Of a stretch of DNA of 6,041 nucleotides, positions 4,863-6,041 are shown piece by piece (the first letter of the stretch is position 1; each line of letters begins with the position of its first letter). Where the stretch lies: NCBI GenBank assembly GCA_003454665.1, contig DMKB01000227.1, positions 1 to 6,041 on the forward strand, given 5' to 3'. Under the pieces are notes generated by a model, which saw only the letters and a program-made list of their open reading frames with translations, was not told the origin of the DNA and ran no database searches. Source of the stretch: Nitrospiraceae bacterium (GTDB taxonomy: Bacteria; Nitrospirota; UBA9217). Position numbers and translations under genes: made by a program.

Positions 4863-5786
4863 TTATTCATTGCTGAAGTTTTTCACGACCACTTTAAACC
4901 GTTTAGACAGAGCAGCCTTCATATCGACGGTGACCCGGAGCTGAAAGTAGTCTTCACTTTCCCGGGAAACCAGCCCGAAGGGAAGAACGATCTGGCCCTC
5001 TTCCATGTAGGCCTTCCCCAAATCCACCTGAAAGCCTTCATCGACGGCCTTCTCGAGCGCTGCGACCTCTCCCTTCGCTTCGGCCATGGGCACGCCGGGG
5101 GCAGAGGGGTCCGGGGCCGGCGGGGGGGGCGGCTGCTTCTGCGGCTCCGGTGGCGCCTCGCTCCGCGCCATGATATCGCCGAGTGAAAGGTTGTGCCGGT
5201 CCGGGTGCTTCTGCATGTCCTGCAGCACGTGTTTGGATATGGCGGTAAAGGTCTTGAGAACACCGTCCCCGTTCATTGCGACTGCTTCATAATACGGAAC
5301 ATCGCGCTTATTCAATGCCTGATTCAGTTCCTCCACGGAAAAAACATCGGGCACATCCCTCTTGTTATACTGGATGACCGTGGGAAAGGTCTCCGGATCG
5401 ATTCCCTGCTCCGCCAGGTTATCGTGAAGGTTCGAAAGACTCTCGAGGTTTGCGTCCGTCATGACACGCTGCGAGTCTGCGACAAAGATAACGCCGTCCG
5501 CGCCCTTCAGCACCAGTTTCCGGGTGGCGTTGTAAAATACCTGGCCGGGCACCGTGTAAAGATGGAACCGCACCTTATAGTTCTTGATGGAACCGAGTTC
5601 AACGGGCAGAAAATCGAAAAACAACGTTCGGTCCGTCTCCGTGGCGAGCGATATGAGCTTGCCCCGCTGCGTAGGCGCAATACGATGGTAGATGAAGTGG
5701 ATGTTCGTCGTCTTGCCCGAGAGGCCGGGGCCATAGTACACGATCTTCGCGTTGATCTCACGGGTCGTATGATTCACCAGTGCCAT
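4863..5786 (-). CDS. MglA-like Ras-family GTPase with C-terminal extension
   Basis: Residues 1-195 match MglA, the Ras-like switch that sets front-rear polarity and motility in Myxococcus. The MALVN-TTREINAKIVYYGPG start is typical of the family. The P-loop is GPGLSGKTTN (19-28). LISLATETDRTLFFDF (45-59) covers the switch region. TVPGQ (78-82) replaces the DxxGQ of ordinary GTPases, as is usual in MglA, and NKRD (141-144) reads guanine. MglA proteins normally end near residue 195. Here a Pro-rich linker (about 211-233) and a further 70 residues follow, including FQVDLGKAYMEEGQIVLPFG and a basic beta-rich end, with no domain I recognise. A TTG at 5804 could add six residues, but the conserved start is 5786. 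No ribosome-binding site precedes it, and the promoter suggests a leaderless mRNA. No mglB-like partner is in the window. Confidence 0.9.
   Translation of the reverse strand: MALVNHTTREINAKIVYYGPGLSGKTTNIHFIYHRIAPTQRGKLISLATETDRTLFFDFLPVELGSIKNYKVRFHLYTVPGQVFYNATRKLVLKGADGVIFVADSQRVMTDANLESLSNLHDNLAEQGIDPETFPTVIQYNKRDVPDVFSVEELNQALNKRDVPYYEAVAMNGDGVLKTFTAISKHVLQDMQKHPDRHNLSLGDIMARSEAPPEPQKQPPPPPAPDPSAPGVPMAEAKGEVAALEKAVDEGFQVDLGKAYMEEGQIVLPFGLVSRESEDYFQLRVTVDMKAALSKRFKVVVKNFSNE
5122..5129. repeat. Run of eight G (C8 in the coding strand) within the mglA-like gene
   Basis: The tract codes for part of the proline run between the GTPase domain and the C-terminal extension. A one-base slip would frameshift the extension while leaving the GTPase domain intact. 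Confidence 0.8.
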
Positions 5787-5792
5787 AAAAGC

Positions 5793-5821
5793 ATAATGGC
5801 ACAAAAAGAATGCCCTGTCAA
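5793..5821 (-). promoter_or_regulatory. Strong extended -10/-35 promoter of the mglA-like gene
   Basis: On the - strand TTGACA (5816-5821) is a perfect -35 box. A 17-bp spacer follows, then CATTAT (5793-5798), preceded by TGC as in extended -10 promoters. Only six bases (GCTTTT) separate the -10 box from the ATG at 5786, so the predicted transcription start is the A of the start codon. The promoter lies in the 69-bp gap after the preceding gene's stop, so the cluster can be transcribed independently of that gene. Confidence 0.75.
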
Positions 5822-5855
5822 TACTGTCCGCGAATGTGGTGAAATCGTCCGGGCG

Positions 5856-6041
5856 CTAATAGCTGTACTGCACCCCGATGGTAGCAATCGTGTTGTCGTA
5901 CTTCTGATTGTCTAACGTCGGATCCGGACTGGCTATGGCGTACCACTGACGGTCGTAGCCCGCGACCAGGAAAACCGTGGGGACAAGCAGCCGTTCGGCG
6001 AAGAGAGAGAGGGTGTGGGATTGCGATTTAAAATCGGCAGG
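5856..6041 (-). CDS. C-terminal end of a probable outer-membrane beta-barrel protein (partial)
   Basis: This reading frame is open from the right edge to a TAG at 5856-5858, giving the last 61 residues of a longer protein. The segment alternates polar and hydrophobic residues in strand-like blocks: SHTLSLFAERLL, TVFLVAGYDRQWYAIA, then DNTIATIGVQYSY at the terminus. The final strand ends on tyrosine, with aromatic or hydrophobic residues at alternate positions. That is the C-terminal signature recognised by the BAM outer-membrane assembly machinery. The turn SPDPTLDNQKYD between the last two strands fits a beta-hairpin loop. The family cannot be named from this fragment. It is on the same strand as the mglA-like gene, 69 bp upstream, but a separate promoter lies between them. 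Confidence 0.6.
   Translation of the reverse strand, partial: PADFKSQSHTLSLFAERLLVPTVFLVAGYDRQWYAIASPDPTLDNQKYDNTIATIGVQYSY

Noticed and set aside
3997..4944. Long + strand reading frame (315 codons)
   Set aside because: It is antisense to ispD and the end of the mglA-like gene, starts inside the AT-rich repeat array and shows no family motif.

Overview
The window reads as chromosomal DNA from a diderm (Gram-negative) bacterium, moderately GC-rich. The evidence is a probable outer-membrane beta-barrel C-terminus, a DUF4124-type exported protein and an MglA-type polarity GTPase. The mix fits lineages such as Nitrospirota, Desulfobacterota or Myxococcota. That placement is inferred from gene content, and the sequence does not fix it.

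Layout: (1) 25-1331 is a complete IS481-type insertion sequence with one intact DDE transposase and 55-bp matching ends, each carrying two copies of a 10-bp core 25 bp apart. (2) 1425-1844 (+) encodes an OsmC-family protein. (3) 1969-5786 (-) is a run of five genes read leftward: an mglA-like GTPase with an unusual C-terminal extension, ispD, ispF, a DUF4124-like exported protein and cysE. (4) 5856-6041 (-) is the C-terminal end of a probable outer-membrane beta-barrel protein that runs off the right edge.

The leftward cluster combines two steps of non-mevalonate isoprenoid synthesis (IspD, IspF) with the first committed step of cysteine synthesis (CysE) and a Ras-like polarity or motility switch. 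ispF and the DUF4124 gene are 3 nt apart, and the downstream ribosome-binding site lies at the end of ispF. osmC and cysE converge. The rightward terminator-like dyad after osmC includes the cysE stop codon, and its T-tract is the other strand of the cysE poly-lysine codons.

The two least expected signals are these. First, three intergenic spacers hold arrays of 7-bp-phased repeats, each with a different unit, and each array begins within about 3 nt of (or overlaps) the stop codon of a leftward gene (ispD, the DUF4124 gene, cysE). Two of the three are inverted. Second, the mglA-like gene has a near-consensus extended -10/-35 promoter placed so that transcription should start at the A of the ATG, and there is no Shine-Dalgarno sequence. 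This predicts a leaderless mRNA. No tRNA, rRNA or CRISPR array was seen, and no spacer over 300 bp lacks a gene.
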